A stretch of DNA of 64,000 nt, taken from NCBI GenBank assembly GCA_036399055.1, contig DASWNX010000017.1:1-64000 (forward strand). The letters run 5' to 3'. The translations under genes and the position numbers were made by a program. This DNA comes from Jatrophihabitans sp. (GTDB taxonomy: Bacteria; Actinomycetota; Actinomycetes; Mycobacteriales; Jatrophihabitantaceae). Each line of letters opens with the position of its first letter. Positions within the stretch are counted from its first letter, which is position 1. Below are positions 43,031-52,456 of this stretch, one piece after another. Below the pieces are notes generated by a model. It saw only the letters and a program-made list of their open reading frames with translations. It searched no databases and was not told the origin of the DNA.

Positions 43031-44430
43031 GGGTTGTCCCCTGCCGTGATCGGAACCGGGCCGCTTTCGGTGGTGACCGCCGAGGGCGGCGTGGTCGGGG
43101 GCCGGCGCGCGGCGTCTGACACCCGCAGCAGCAACGCCAGCAGCCCGAAGTTGGCCACCAGCGACGAGCCGCCGTAGGACAGGAACGGGGTGGTCAGGCC
43201 GGTCACCGGCAGCAGCCGCGAGATGCCGCCGGCCACCACGAACAACTGCAGGCCGAAGGAGAACGACAGGCCGGTGACCAGCAGCTTGCCGAAGGAGTCA
43301 CGGACGGTCAGCGCGGTGGCGAAGCCACGGGAGATGAAGACCAGGTAGAGCGCCAGGATGGCGACCAGGCCGAACAGTCCGGTCTCCTCGCCGAAGGAGG
43401 CCAGGATGAAGTCGGACTTGGCCACCGGGACCAGCTCAGGACGGCCACCGCCCAGGCCGGCCCCGAACAGCCCTCCGGTGCCCAGGCCGAACAGCGACTG
43501 GCTCATCTGGTAACCCTCGGACTGCAGGTAGTCGAAGACGTGCAGCCAGACGGTGACCCGTTCCCTGACGGTGCCGAAGAGCTCATAGGACACCACGCAG
43601 CCGCCGGCGAACAGCAGGACGCCGATGATCACCCAGCTGACCCGCTCGGTGGCGGCGTAGAGCAGCACCACGAACAACCCGAAGAACATCAGCGAGGTGC
43701 CCAGGTCGTGGTTGCGCACCAGCACCCCGATGCTGATCAGCCAGGCCACCAGCACCGGGCCCAGGTCGCGGCCGCGCGGCAGGTCGATGCCCAGCACCCG
43801 GCGACCGGCCAGGGAGAGCACGTCGCGCTTGTCGACCAGGTAGGAGGCGGCGAAGATCGTCAGCGCGATCTTGGAGATCTCACCCGGCTGGATCGAGAAG
43901 CCGGCCACCCGGATCCAGATCCGGGCGCCGTTCACCTCGCTGTACTGGGCGGGCAGCACCGCCGGCAGCATCAGCAGGAACAGCCCGACCAGGGCAAGGG
44001 TGTAGGCGTAGCGCGCCAGCACCCGGTGGTCGCGGATCCCCAGCAGCACCGCCAGGAAGACGGCCAGGCCGACGAAGGCCCAGACCACCTGACTGGCCGC
44101 GGCCACCCCGGTGTAGGTGACGCCGTTCTCGGCTGCCTGCTGGGCCAGGCCCAGGTCCAGCCGGTGGATCATCACCAGCCCGAGGCCGACCAGCAGGACG
44201 GCGCACGGCAGCAGCAGCGGGTCGGCGTAGCGGGCGGTCTTGCGGATCGCGGCGTGGCTGACCAGCCCGACCGCCAGCACCACCAGCGCGTAGGTCACGA
44301 CATGGCCGGAGAGCTTGTTCTCGCGGGTGATCTCGACGAACGCCTCCGCGCAGGCCACGATCAGCGCCGCGGCGAACACGAAGAGCAGCTCGGTGCCGCG
44401 CCGGGTCGCGATCCGGTAGGGCCGGCTCAC
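43027..44430 (-). CDS. rodA: SEDS peptidoglycan polymerase RodA/FtsW
   Basis: 467 residues with about ten to twelve membrane helices. SEDS signatures are present: VNGARIWIRVAGFSIQPGEI, the NHDLGTSLMFFGLFVVLLY segment and GLTTPFLSYGGSSLVANF near the end. It polymerises glycan strands from lipid II and works with PbpA, encoded by the overlapping next gene. Position between pstP and pbpA supports the rodA name over ftsW. Confidence 0.95.
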   Translation of the reverse strand: MSRPYRIATRRGTELLFVFAAALIVACAEAFVEITRENKLSGHVVTYALVVLAVGLVSHAAIRKTARYADPLLLPCAVLLVGLGLVMIHRLDLGLAQQAAENGVTYTGVAAASQVVWAFVGLAVFLAVLLGIRDHRVLARYAYTLALVGLFLLMLPAVLPAQYSEVNGARIWIRVAGFSIQPGEISKIALTIFAASYLVDKRDVLSLAGRRVLGIDLPRGRDLGPVLVAWLISIGVLVRNHDLGTSLMFFGLFVVLLYAATERVSWVIIGVLLFAGGCVVSYELFGTVRERVTVWLHVFDYLQSEGYQMSQSLFGLGTGGLFGAGLGGGRPELVPVAKSDFILASFGEETGLFGLVAILALYLVFISRGFATALTVRDSFGKLLVTGLSFSFGLQLFVVAGGISRLLPVTGLTTPFLSYGGSSLVANFGLLALLLRVSDAARRPPTTPPSAVTTESGPVPITAGDNP

Positions 44431-44461
44431 GGGCAGGCCTGGCCGTGCGCTCGGTGCCCGG

Positions 44462-45862
44462 TCATCGGCAGTCCACCCCTTGGACGGGCAGGTCCGAGGG
44501 CGACGGGGTCGGCGTCGGCGCGCTGGGCGTCACGCTGGCCCGGGCGGCGCTGGTCCGGGCGGCGCTGGTCCGGGCGGTGGTCGCCGGCCTGGTCAGCGTC
44601 CGGCTCTGCGTCGGCGTCCGGCTCTGCGTCGCGGTGCGGGGCGGCGAGGCAGTGGGCGAGGCGGCGGGCGAGGGCGTCGGGGTGGCGACCGGGCAGAGCG
44701 GCTTCAGCTCGGCGGCCAGCCGCTTGAGGATCGCCTCGGCGTCGGCACGGCTGTGGGCGGTGATGCCGTTGAGCACCTGCCCGCTGGCCGACTGGGTCAG
44801 GTCGGCCACCCGCAGGTCGCTGCCCTGGATCACCGAATACAGGTTGACCGGGCCGAAATCGGCGTTCACCCCTTGGAACACGGCGACCTCGTCACCGTTC
44901 TGGCCGACGAAGTACTGCTTCTGGGTCCAGAGGTAGCCGCCGATCCCCGCGGCCACCAGCAACAGCGCCACCAGGCCGCTGGCCAACCAGCGCTTCCTGC
45001 CCCGCCGGGACTGCGCCGCCGGCGGCTCGACCCGGTCCTGGCTCGACATCCGCGCTGCCCGGGTGGCCGGGGAGTTCGAGCCGGAGTCCATCGTCTCGAC
45101 CCGGTCGGTCACCGCCCCGCCCACGATCGGCACGTCGTCGCCGTCGGACAGGTCCACCACGTCGGCGACGATGCAGGTGACGTTGTCAGGGCCGCCACCG
45201 CGCAGCGCCAGCTCGATCAACCGGTCCGCGCAGCCCTGGGGAGTGCCTGAGGCGAGGGTCTCCAGCAGGGTGGTCGCGGTGACGACGTCGCTCAGGCCGT
45301 CGCTGCAGAGCAGGTACCGATCGCCCTTGCGGGCTTCCCGGATCGAGATGTCGGGGTCGACCTCGGTTCCGTTGAGCGCCCGCAGGATCACCGACTTGCG
45401 CGGGTGGTGTGATGCCTCGTCGGCGGTGAGCTTGCCCGAGTCGACCAGTGACTGGACGTAGGTGTCGTCGTGGGTTATCTGGCTGAGCTGGCCGCCGCGC
45501 AGCAGGTAGGCGCGGGAGTCCCCGACGTGCACCAGCGCGATCCGGCTGCCGGCGAACCGGATCGCGGTGAGGGTGGTGCCCATGCCCTCCAGCGCCGGGT
45601 TCTCGTCGACCGCATGGGCCAGCGCCGCCGTCGCGTCGGCCACCGTGTCGCGCAGCGAGCCGATCAGGTCGGCGATGGGCCGGTCCTCATCCAGGCTCTC
45701 CACGGTGCCGATGACGATCTTGGAGGCGATCTCGCCGGCCGCGTGGCCGCCCATCCCGTCGGCGATCGCCAGCAACCGGGGCCCGGCGTAGACCGAATCC
45801 TCGTTGTTGCCGCGGACCAGACCGCGATCCGAGCGCACCGCGTACTTCAGCGTCAGCGCCAT
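44462..45862 (-). CDS. pstP: PP2C-family Ser/Thr phosphatase PstP
   Basis: 466 residues. The PP2C domain at 1-240 has the metal-binding Asp motifs RGNNEDSVYAGP, LLAIADGMGGHAAGE, ALVHVGDSRAYLLR, LCSDGLSDVV and GGGPDNVTCIV. A membrane helix (WLASGLVALLLVAAGIGGYL) lies at about 292-312. The extracellular domain of about 90 residues ends in a Thr/Pro/Ser/Arg-rich repeat tail. It reverses PknB phosphorylation. It starts 103 bases after the fhaB stop, with tandem repeats in the gap. Confidence 0.95.
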   Translation of the reverse strand: MALTLKYAVRSDRGLVRGNNEDSVYAGPRLLAIADGMGGHAAGEIASKIVIGTVESLDEDRPIADLIGSLRDTVADATAALAHAVDENPALEGMGTTLTAIRFAGSRIALVHVGDSRAYLLRGGQLSQITHDDTYVQSLVDSGKLTADEASHHPRKSVILRALNGTEVDPDISIREARKGDRYLLCSDGLSDVVTATTLLETLASGTPQGCADRLIELALRGGGPDNVTCIVADVVDLSDGDDVPIVGGAVTDRVETMDSGSNSPATRAARMSSQDRVEPPAAQSRRGRKRWLASGLVALLLVAAGIGGYLWTQKQYFVGQNGDEVAVFQGVNADFGPVNLYSVIQGSDLRVADLTQSASGQVLNGITAHSRADAEAILKRLAAELKPLCPVATPTPSPAASPTASPPRTATQSRTPTQSRTLTRPATTARTSAARTSAARASVTPSAPTPTPSPSDLPVQGVDCR

Positions 45863-45887
45863 GCGAGGGTCGTCCGACTCGTGGCGG

Positions 45888-45945
45888 CGGCGGTGGCGGT
45901 CGTGGCGGTGGCGGTCGTGGCGGTGGCGGTGGCAGTCGTGGCGCC
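45888..45945. repeat. GTGGCGGTC-type short tandem repeat
   Basis: Repeats of GTGGCGGTGGCGGTC fill most of the 103-base gap between fhaB and pstP. Confidence 0.8.
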
Positions 45946-45965
45946 GGCGGCCTCGGCGGGAGCGC

Positions 45966-46445
45966 TCATCGGAGTTCCATGGCCGTCTTGCCGATCCGGA
46001 TCACCACGCCGGCCTCCAGCGGCAGCGGGCCGGTGACCTTGTTCTGGCCGACGTAGGTGCCGTTGGTGGAGCCGAGGTCCTCGAGGTACCAGGTGCCGTT
46101 GTTCTCGCTGATCCGGGCGTGCCTGGTGGAGGCGTAGTCGTCGGTCAGCACCAGGGTGGAGTCGTTCGCCCGGCCGATCAGGATCGGCTTGCCGGTCAGC
46201 GCGACCCTGGTGCCGGCCAGGCTGCCCTCGGTGACGATCAGCTGCGACAGCGCGCCGCGACCGGGTCGGCTCTCCGAGGCCGCGGCCCGGGCCTTCTTCG
46301 ACTTGGGCTTGGCGGGCACCGGCACCCGGGGGGCGCCGGCGGTGCGCAGCTCGAGCCGGATGACCCGGATCATGCCGAACAGGAAGAGCCAGAGCAGTGC
46401 CAGAAAGGCAAAGCGCATCAGCTGGATCGCCAGTGGCGAGGTCAA
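45966..46445 (-). CDS. fhaB: FHA-domain protein FhaB (FipA)
   Basis: 159 residues. An N-terminal membrane helix (MRFAFLALLWLFLFGMIRVI) is followed by a basic linker and an FHA domain (ILIGRANDSTLVLTDDYAST, RHARISENNGTWYLEDLGST, NGTYVGQNKVTG), with the phosphothreonine-binding Arg, Ser and Asn residues in place. It binds PknB-phosphorylated partners at the division site. Its start overlaps the fhaA stop. Confidence 0.95.
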   Translation of the reverse strand: MTSPLAIQLMRFAFLALLWLFLFGMIRVIRLELRTAGAPRVPVPAKPKSKKARAAASESRPGRGALSQLIVTEGSLAGTRVALTGKPILIGRANDSTLVLTDDYASTRHARISENNGTWYLEDLGSTNGTYVGQNKVTGPLPLEAGVVIRIGKTAMELR

Positions 46446-47425
46446 GAGCTGTCCTCGTGGAACACCAGCCGGGTGTGCCCGACCCGGATCACGTCGCCGT
46501 GCTGCAACAGCTGGCTGCGCACGCTGTGGCCGTTGACCGAGGTGCCGTTGGTGGAGCCGAGGTCATAGACGGTGGCCTGGCCGTCGGCGATGTGGACGTC
46601 GGCGTGCCGGCGTGAGACGCCCTGGTCCATCAACTGCAGGTCGGAGTCGGTGCCCCGGCCGATGACGTTGCTGCCCGCGTTGAGGTGCACCACCCGGGGC
46701 GTGCCGTCCACGCTCAGCCTGGCCTGGTAGGCCGGGCGGCGCGGCGGCTGGGCGTAGGGCGGCTGGACCGCCGGCGAGAACTGGGTGGGCGGCGGCTCTG
46801 CCTGCCGGGATCGCTCGTCCTGCGCTCGCTCGTCCTGCCCCGGTTGCCGGGCGGAGGGCGCTGGCGGGACTGGCGCTTGCAGGACCGGCGCAGGTGGGAC
46901 GGCGACCGCAGCCTGCTGGGAGCCCTGTCCTGGGGCCGGCGCCTGGGCGGGCGGGCCCTGGGGCGGCGAGCCGTAGGGCTGCAAGTACTCATCCGGCCGG
47001 CCGGCCATCACCGGCATCGACATCGAGTCCATCGGCCGGCGGCGCGGCGGGGCCTGCGGCTCCATCCGGGAGGCGACCCCGAAGACGCCGGTGTGCAGGG
47101 CCTCGTCCAGAGCCAGGTACACCTCGATGTCGCCGATGGTGGCCAGGCCGTTGTCGTCGAGGTACTCCTGGACCAGCTCGGCCAGCGAACGGGTGAGCTG
47201 GACCTCCCAGGGAGACAGCCGCTCGTAGTCGGAGGCGCCGAGGGTGACCCGGTAGCGGTTGGGCACCAGCACCTGGCCGTTGCCCATCACCGCCTTCTTG
47301 TCCACAGCCTCGCGCTGCAAGGCATTGCCGATTTCGACCGGTTCGACCTGGCCCTTGAAGACCCGGGCGAAGGCCGCGCCGACCATGCCCTCAAGCCGTC
47401 GTTCAAAACGCTGGGCGAGGCTCAT
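46442..47425 (-). CDS. fhaA: FHA-domain protein FhaA
   Basis: 327 residues from the ATG at 47425, preceded by GAGGAGGA; the long upstream frame would cross the tRNA-Leu gene and is rejected. N-terminal FhaA/DUF3662 domain (RFERRLEGMVGAAFARVFKG, PVEIGNALQREAVDKKAVMG), a Pro/Gln-rich disordered middle, and a C-terminal FHA domain (NVIGRGTDSDLQLMDQGVSR, RHADVHIADGQATVYDLGST, NGTSVNGHSV). It is the first gene of the cluster and in mycobacteria binds phosphorylated MviN to control peptidoglycan synthesis. Confidence 0.95.
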   Translation of the reverse strand: MSLAQRFERRLEGMVGAAFARVFKGQVEPVEIGNALQREAVDKKAVMGNGQVLVPNRYRVTLGASDYERLSPWEVQLTRSLAELVQEYLDDNGLATIGDIEVYLALDEALHTGVFGVASRMEPQAPPRRRPMDSMSMPVMAGRPDEYLQPYGSPPQGPPAQAPAPGQGSQQAAVAVPPAPVLQAPVPPAPSARQPGQDERAQDERSRQAEPPPTQFSPAVQPPYAQPPRRPAYQARLSVDGTPRVVHLNAGSNVIGRGTDSDLQLMDQGVSRRHADVHIADGQATVYDLGSTNGTSVNGHSVRSQLLQHGDVIRVGHTRLVFHEDSS

Positions 47426-47593
47426 CGTCGCGTCCTCCTCTCTGGGCTGGTCGGTGGCATGATGCTCCCCAAGCCTGTGTCTTGACTCTGGCCCGGGCCC
47501 GGGTATCTCGATGATGGTATCTGCGCGGGGCTTCGGCCCCGGCAGGTACGTCCAAGGTGTCGTGCTAATCTGAGCCGTCTTTTCAGACGCCTC

Positions 47594-47676
47594 GGGCAAG
47601 TGGCGGAATGGCAGACGCGCACGGTTCAGGTCCGTGTGTCCGTAAGGACGTGGGGGTTCAACTCCCCCCTTGCCCA
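47594..47676 (+). tRNA. tRNA-Leu (anticodon CAG)
   Basis: Complete class II tRNA: acceptor GGGCAAG pairs with CTTGCCC, discriminator A; CCA is not encoded. Anticodon stem CACGG/CCGTG with loop TTCAGGT (anticodon CAG), a long variable arm, and T-arm GGGGGTTCAACTCCCCC. It is divergent from fhaA, an arrangement I recall from other actinobacteria. Its 3' end is a candidate integration site for the island to the right. Confidence 0.97.
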
Positions 47677-47993
47677 CAAGATCCTGGGGTTCTTCCCAGC
47701 TACCCGCCGGTGACGGCGATCCCCTTCTGGATGACCGCTCGGCACCACCGTGCGGAGCTGCCCGGGCGTCGGCAAGCAGCTTCGGCGGTTCTTGCTCCTC
47801 CTCCGGCGCGGCGGTGACGCCCGGCCCTGCCCCCGATTCCTCGCGGGTTTGTGGTTGCCCTCGCACAGAGCCACCTCAGCAGGCCTGGCCTGCCGGCCCC
47901 GCCGGGCGCCAGGGTGAGCGCGCCGGGTCAACGCCCGCGGTAGACGGCCCGGACCTGGTTGCGGCCGGCGGCGGACACGGCACAGACAGCTCG
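47677..47993. other. Gap between tRNA-Leu and AbrB-like gene
   Basis: A frame runs through here, but its content is Pro/Ser/Gly-rich without recognisable features and the credible start of the next gene is at 47994. I see no tRNA-derived direct repeat, promoter pair or hairpin worth calling. Confidence 0.5.
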
Positions 47994-48593
47994 GTGCAGA
48001 CCTACGACGAACGCATCAAGGCCACCCATCAGCGGGCCCGGCAGCGCAAGCTGATCACCGTCTCGCCGGACTCCCTGCCCGAAGCCATTGAGACCCAGGG
48101 TGGCTTCGCCCCGGTGGTGGCGGTGGCGTTCAAGCCGACGTTCACCCCCGCCCTGGACGACACCGACCGCGTCGCGGTGCTCACGATGGCTGATCCGCAG
48201 CACCGCATCGGCGTCGGCAAGGCCACCAAGCCGCTCGGCTGGTCTGCCGGAACGGCCTTGGTCGCCACCTGTGCTGGCGGCCGGGTGACGGTGTCCGCGG
48301 CGCCGCGTTCCAGCCCGGCGCAGCAGTCGGTGACGCTGGACTCCAAGGGCCGACTACGCCTGAGCCCCTCGGCAGTCGCTGTCCTGAATGCCGACCCGGC
48401 CACCCAGGTCCTGGCGATCGCAGTCCCCGCCACCGGCGAACTCGTTCTCCTGCCGGCCGCGGCTGCGCTCGCCCAGTTGACCGGCCCTCTTGCCACCACA
48501 GCGCCCGCGCCCTCTCGCGAGCACCAACTCGAGACAGGGGCGCCTGCGCGCTCCGGCGTGAGGAGGCGTTTCCAACCAGAAGCGGTCGCCTGA
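47994..48593 (+). CDS. AbrB/MraZ-like putative DNA-binding protein
   Basis: 199 residues from a GTG at 47994; upstream extension judged non-coding. The protein seems to hold two swapped-hairpin-like beta units, HRIGVGKATKPLGWSAGTAL near the middle and QSVTLDSKGRLRLSPSAVAV followed by GELVLLPAAAAL. The second fits the AbrB/SpoVT pattern (R-G-R, hydrophobic P/S, helix, then a D/G-L strand). It is next to the integrase and could regulate it. Family call is by pattern only. Confidence 0.6.
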   Translation: MQTYDERIKATHQRARQRKLITVSPDSLPEAIETQGGFAPVVAVAFKPTFTPALDDTDRVAVLTMADPQHRIGVGKATKPLGWSAGTALVATCAGGRVTVSAAPRSSPAQQSVTLDSKGRLRLSPSAVAVLNADPATQVLAIAVPATGELVLLPAAAALAQLTGPLATTAPAPSREHQLETGAPARSGVRRRFQPEAVA

Positions 48594-48706
48594 CCCGACA
48601 ACCCGAACGCACGCGCAGAGGCGATTGCGCGACCCGGACCTACCCGGACAGGTACATGTCAGCTGGCCAACGTGCCGGACAAACGATTACTGCTGAGGAG
48701 CAAACA

Positions 48707-49846
48707 ATGAACGCACAACCCGACGCCATCCCGACCGAAGCTGCCGACCCCGCCCTGGTCGCGGCCATCAGCGCTGCGCTGGCCCAGCATGCCCTGACCC
48801 GGCCTGATGCGGGCCCGGCCCTGACCCGCATCACGGTCCGCGAGATGGTCGACGAGTGCCTGGCCAACATTGAGACGAGCACGGCGAGGACCTACCGGCC
48901 TTATCTGCTGCTGCTCTCGAAAGGGTGGAGCGGACGCGACTTCACCTACGCCGGCATCGGCGACAAGTACGTCGATGAGGTTCTGCCCTCTGCCCTGAAC
49001 GAGGCGCTCAAGGCGGTCGACGTCCGGGCGCAGCAGCTCATCGAAGACCGCAACGCGGTGCGCCGGGAAGTCGGGCGAGTCGAGTTCGCCAAGGCCGGGA
49101 GCACCCCGCGTTACAACGCGGTCGGCGCGTTCCGGCGGATGTTCAAAGACGCCATCGCCGAGCGTCACCTCGCCAAGGGCTGCAGCCCGGCCGCCGACAT
49201 CACCAAACCGCACCGCAGCGAAGGCGGCCGGATGGCGCTCACACAGAGCCAGCTCGACGCGATGCTCGACCTCGTGGACTCAACCGGTGACGACCCTGAG
49301 CTCGACCGGATGTTGTGCGAGACGATCCTGGTCAGCGGCGCCCGGGTGGAAGGTCTGCTGAACCTGACCATCGGGGGTATCGACCTGGAGGAATGCGTCA
49401 TCTGGCTCGATGAGAAGAACGGCAGGCTTGTCCCGCAGCCAGTCCCCGACTGGTTCGCTGCGAAGCTCCTGCAGTTCGCACGTTCCCGCGGCGCGGTCGC
49501 CAAGGACGACCCGGTGTTCGTGAAGCGGCCCCGTGGCCGTCGCCCAGCAGCGCCTATCACCGAACGCCGGATGGACTACCTGTTCGGCCGCCTCCAGGCC
49601 GCCTACGAGTGGGCCGACACCGACCAGGTCACCGCACACGTGTTGCGCCATCACGCGGTCACCGTGGTCGAGCGTCTGGCCGGCAAGGCCGTCGCCCGCG
49701 CGTACGCCCGGCACTCCTCCGGCGACGTCAACGACATCTACACCGCGGCCAGCCGCACCGAGGTCGCAGCGGTCGTCGTCCGCCTTTACGGCGGCGACCA
49801 CCCGTGGCTGCACCGCAAGCCGCGCGTCCGCAAGACTCCGCGGTAA
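48707..49846 (+). CDS. Tyrosine recombinase (phage-type integrase)
   Basis: 379 residues from the ATG at 48707 with AGGAG six bases upstream; the frame could extend to 48656 but lacks a site there. N-terminal SAM-like domain at about 45-180, then the catalytic domain with R213 (SGARVEGL), H311-x-x-R314 (HVLRHHA), H336 (YARHSS) and nucleophile Y345 (DIYTAAS), all in canonical order and spacing. It would catalyse integration and excision of the element; tRNA-Leu 1.1 kb upstream is a plausible target. It resembles recombinases of actinobacterial genomic islands. Confidence 0.9.
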   Translation: MNAQPDAIPTEAADPALVAAISAALAQHALTRPDAGPALTRITVREMVDECLANIETSTARTYRPYLLLLSKGWSGRDFTYAGIGDKYVDEVLPSALNEALKAVDVRAQQLIEDRNAVRREVGRVEFAKAGSTPRYNAVGAFRRMFKDAIAERHLAKGCSPAADITKPHRSEGGRMALTQSQLDAMLDLVDSTGDDPELDRMLCETILVSGARVEGLLNLTIGGIDLEECVIWLDEKNGRLVPQPVPDWFAAKLLQFARSRGAVAKDDPVFVKRPRGRRPAAPITERRMDYLFGRLQAAYEWADTDQVTAHVLRHHAVTVVERLAGKAVARAYARHSSGDVNDIYTAASRTEVAAVVVRLYGGDHPWLHRKPRVRKTPR

Positions 49847-50750
49847 CCAGCGTTGTGCACGCTTGAGGCGAGCACTCGCCATCTTCCGGTGCTGGACCGG
49901 CGGCGACTCTCCGACTGCTGCGCCGCGGTCGGCACCCGTCTGGTCCAGGCAGACTCGGCGCTTTGGGCAGCGGCTTGCGCAAAACCCGCGCCGCCCGGGA
50001 CAACAGCCACCACGCCTTTGAATAGCTGTGCCACACGAGTCGCCCACCATCGAGTGAGCCACAACTCCATTTCACCCGGATCGGTCTGCGCCAGCAGGAT
50101 TCGATCGCGATAGATAAGCGCTTTTCTGGTTAGCCCTTAGATAACTCGCTCACATTCCTTTATGGTGTAAAGCTGTACGAATTCTGGAAGTTACTTCCTT
50201 TTTCAACTTGCGATGTGAGCTTTCTGTCCTTGGTATGTACCCTAACGAACGCATGCCTCGGCTTGACATTTGCTTCAACGAGCTGGACCTCTTGTCGGCT
50301 TACTCGCTGGCTGCCTGAAGTCGTTCGGAGAACCAACTGACTCGGTTGCTCGCACGGCTGAGCTACCCGTCGGCGACCCAGCCCCTGGTGGTTGATCCGA
50401 CGACAAACTAGTTCGCAGTGGTGGCTGCCGCCGCACACCACCTACAACACTTGGGACGCCATGTGGCGGGCTGGGGCTTGATAGCCCGACTGGATGTGCT
50501 ATCGGTGCCTGTTGACGCGGGACATACAGGCTGGCAAGCTACCTAAATCTGGCGCGACGTACAGGAGTCGCCAAGCGGCGCATAGCGGGAGGCTGTTCCT
50601 CCGCGCAGTTTCCGGGGGAACGGCATGGCTTGCGGCAACAACCACGTCTCGAGAGACTATCTGTCATCTAGCCCGACAGCACCACCAGCGATGCCTAGGC
50701 CGCTCGCAGGTCGTGATACTTCGGTGGACTCCCCGAATCGGATTTGGGAC
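49847..50750. other. 0.9-kb gap inside the island, AT-richer than flanks
   Basis: No credible gene. A 93-codon minus-strand frame (50160-50441) has no ribosome site and no recognisable content. The segment 50110-50300 is locally AT-rich (TTTATGGTGTAAAG and similar) and could hold promoters for the operon starting at 50751 or a small RNA. I see no clear hairpin-T-tract or direct repeats. Confidence 0.5.
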
Positions 50751-50969
50751 ATGAAGGGTGCAGTACGCTACGACGGTCAATTCCTGGAAGAGATGGGCGC
50801 GCACGTCTACTTCGGCGGGATTGGCAAGCCAGATGGGCCGGGCCACGGACACGGATATATCGATAAAAATAACGTCTTCAGGGTTTTTCGTGACCCCTAC
50901 GATCCTTCAGACGGAAACGCTCGGCAAAGAGCCACCAGTGAATATGTCCCGGCAGTGAAGCATGCATAG
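50751..50969 (+). CDS. Small protein opening the helicase operon
   Basis: 72 residues from the ATG at 50751. Content looks like protein: KGAVRYDGQFLEEMGAHVYF, a Gly/His-rich GGIGKPDGPGHGHGYIDKNN, then FRVFRDPYDPSDG. Its TAG overlaps the GTG of the next gene by one base, the strongest argument that it is real. Not recognised; the His/Asp richness might allow metal binding. Confidence 0.6.
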   Translation: MKGAVRYDGQFLEEMGAHVYFGGIGKPDGPGHGHGYIDKNNVFRVFRDPYDPSDGNARQRATSEYVPAVKHA

Positions 50970-52456
50970 TGCTGACTGAAGCTCGCGCATTTTGCGCGGC
51001 GAAGGGCCTTCTAATGCCACAAAGTCTTGTAGACGCCGAGGCATCGGGTTTGGTGGCGGCAACGGTTTCGTTGACTCTTTTATGCCGCGAAGGAGGCATC
51101 GAGGATGCATTGCGAATAATGGCCAGCGGCTTCTTCAACGCGCCAGTGAATCTGCTCCCGATTGCTACCGTTGACGACGCGTCGTTCGCCTGTGTTGTAT
51201 GCCTGGGTGATGGAGAAGAACCTGCGAATCACGATCCGGTCGTACGCTGGTTTCTATCAGATGTGGACCATAAGCATCAGGCCGCACTTCTTGATATAGA
51301 TGCCTATGACTACCTCGTTTCGCTGGACGAGGAACTGTCGTCTCGTGAGGAGGGCCTACGGCGTGTGCTTGACCAAATTGGTCCTGCGTACGAGCACAGC
51401 CACCTTGAGAAGGAGAAGCGGCCTCGCGACTTCGTGGTCCGGCCGCTGCGGATCGCGTGTCAAAACGTCATCGTCGCACTGGGCGCAATAGCCCAAGACT
51501 CCAGCTTCGACGGGCTCTCGGTGCCCGCGTGGCAGACCTGCGAGGTGCCGCACGTCGCTACTCACGAGGCTAATCGTGCGCTTGCCGCACTGACCCTGTG
51601 TGACGCGTTCCAAAATGGCGGGACGATGGAAATCCGGTTCGATCGCAACGCCCGGATCCTCCACAAAGGCAAGCCGCTCGACTTTAACGGTCACCCAGAG
51701 CAGCAGGTTCCGTCGAGCCTACGTCGCTTCGGTCGAACAGTTGGCGTCACGCTTGGCGCCGACGACCCTGCGGCGATCACACCCCGCGAGGCTCGCGAGT
51801 TGTTCCTGGCGATCACACCGATGCCCCTAGACCTGAGGGCGCGGGTTGACGATGCCGTCCAACACCGCGGCATCACGCCAGAGCGCATCTGCTTCCTACT
51901 GCTGTCCCAAGTCTGGCGCGAGATCGAGATGGACTACCTACTTGCAACGAGCGGACGTACCGCCTCGATCCTCAGCGGTGGCGCTGAGTGGGCCGACCGG
52001 CTGGCACGGCAAGCCGAGTCGGAAATCTGCCGCGGCGCCATCACCGTTGGCATGCTGTATCGCCGGCTCAACTCCACGGACGCCGCGGCAGCCGGCACCA
52101 AGTCGGTGGTGCGGGTCATCGAGGACTGCACCAAGGGGGTTGACTGGACGGTTTACTCTGACGAGGCGGCCATCACGTTCACTGGCCTGCACGCGAACGA
52201 CTCGATCCCTTGGACGTTCGGCCTCAGCGGCGTCGACACACTGACCGTCTTCCCCCGCACTTCGATCAATCCCAATGTGATTGACGAGATCGCCTCAGCC
52301 AAAGTCCCTGGCCATAAAGCGCTACTCGTTCCCGGAGATGCCCTGCCACCAACGCTTCGGGCTCCGATCACGGTGCTTCGTTGCCCGGACCGGCTCGCCG
52401 ACATCGACAAGACCATTGAGGACCGGCTGCTAAAGTCGAGGATTTCCCGCGGATGA
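50969..52456 (+). CDS. 495-aa island protein of unknown family
   Basis: Starts at a GTG overlapping the preceding stop and ends overlapping the next ATG (ATGA), so it is coupled on both sides. No family is recognised with confidence. Residues 50-125 (NLLPIATVDDASFACVVCLG, PVVRWFLSDVDHKHQA) weakly recall the SMI1/KNR4 (SUKH) pattern. Residues 150-215 are rich in conserved-looking polar positions (EKEKRPRDFVVRPLRIACQN). The C-terminal half is mixed alpha/beta with LREIEMDYLLATSGRTASIL-type helices. No P-loop, nuclease or membrane motif is seen. GC content is normal to slightly low. Confidence 0.8.
   Translation: MLTEARAFCAAKGLLMPQSLVDAEASGLVAATVSLTLLCREGGIEDALRIMASGFFNAPVNLLPIATVDDASFACVVCLGDGEEPANHDPVVRWFLSDVDHKHQAALLDIDAYDYLVSLDEELSSREEGLRRVLDQIGPAYEHSHLEKEKRPRDFVVRPLRIACQNVIVALGAIAQDSSFDGLSVPAWQTCEVPHVATHEANRALAALTLCDAFQNGGTMEIRFDRNARILHKGKPLDFNGHPEQQVPSSLRRFGRTVGVTLGADDPAAITPREARELFLAITPMPLDLRARVDDAVQHRGITPERICFLLLSQVWREIEMDYLLATSGRTASILSGGAEWADRLARQAESEICRGAITVGMLYRRLNSTDAAAAGTKSVVRVIEDCTKGVDWTVYSDEAAITFTGLHANDSIPWTFGLSGVDTLTVFPRTSINPNVIDEIASAKVPGHKALLVPGDALPPTLRAPITVLRCPDRLADIDKTIEDRLLKSRISRG

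Noticed and set aside
47426..47866. N-terminal extension of fhaA
   Set aside because: The extended frame would cross the tRNA-Leu gene, and the ATG at 47425 has a strong ribosome site and the conserved FhaA start.
50160..50441. 93-codon minus-strand frame in the island gap
   Set aside because: No ribosome site, no recognisable content, and no coupling to neighbours.
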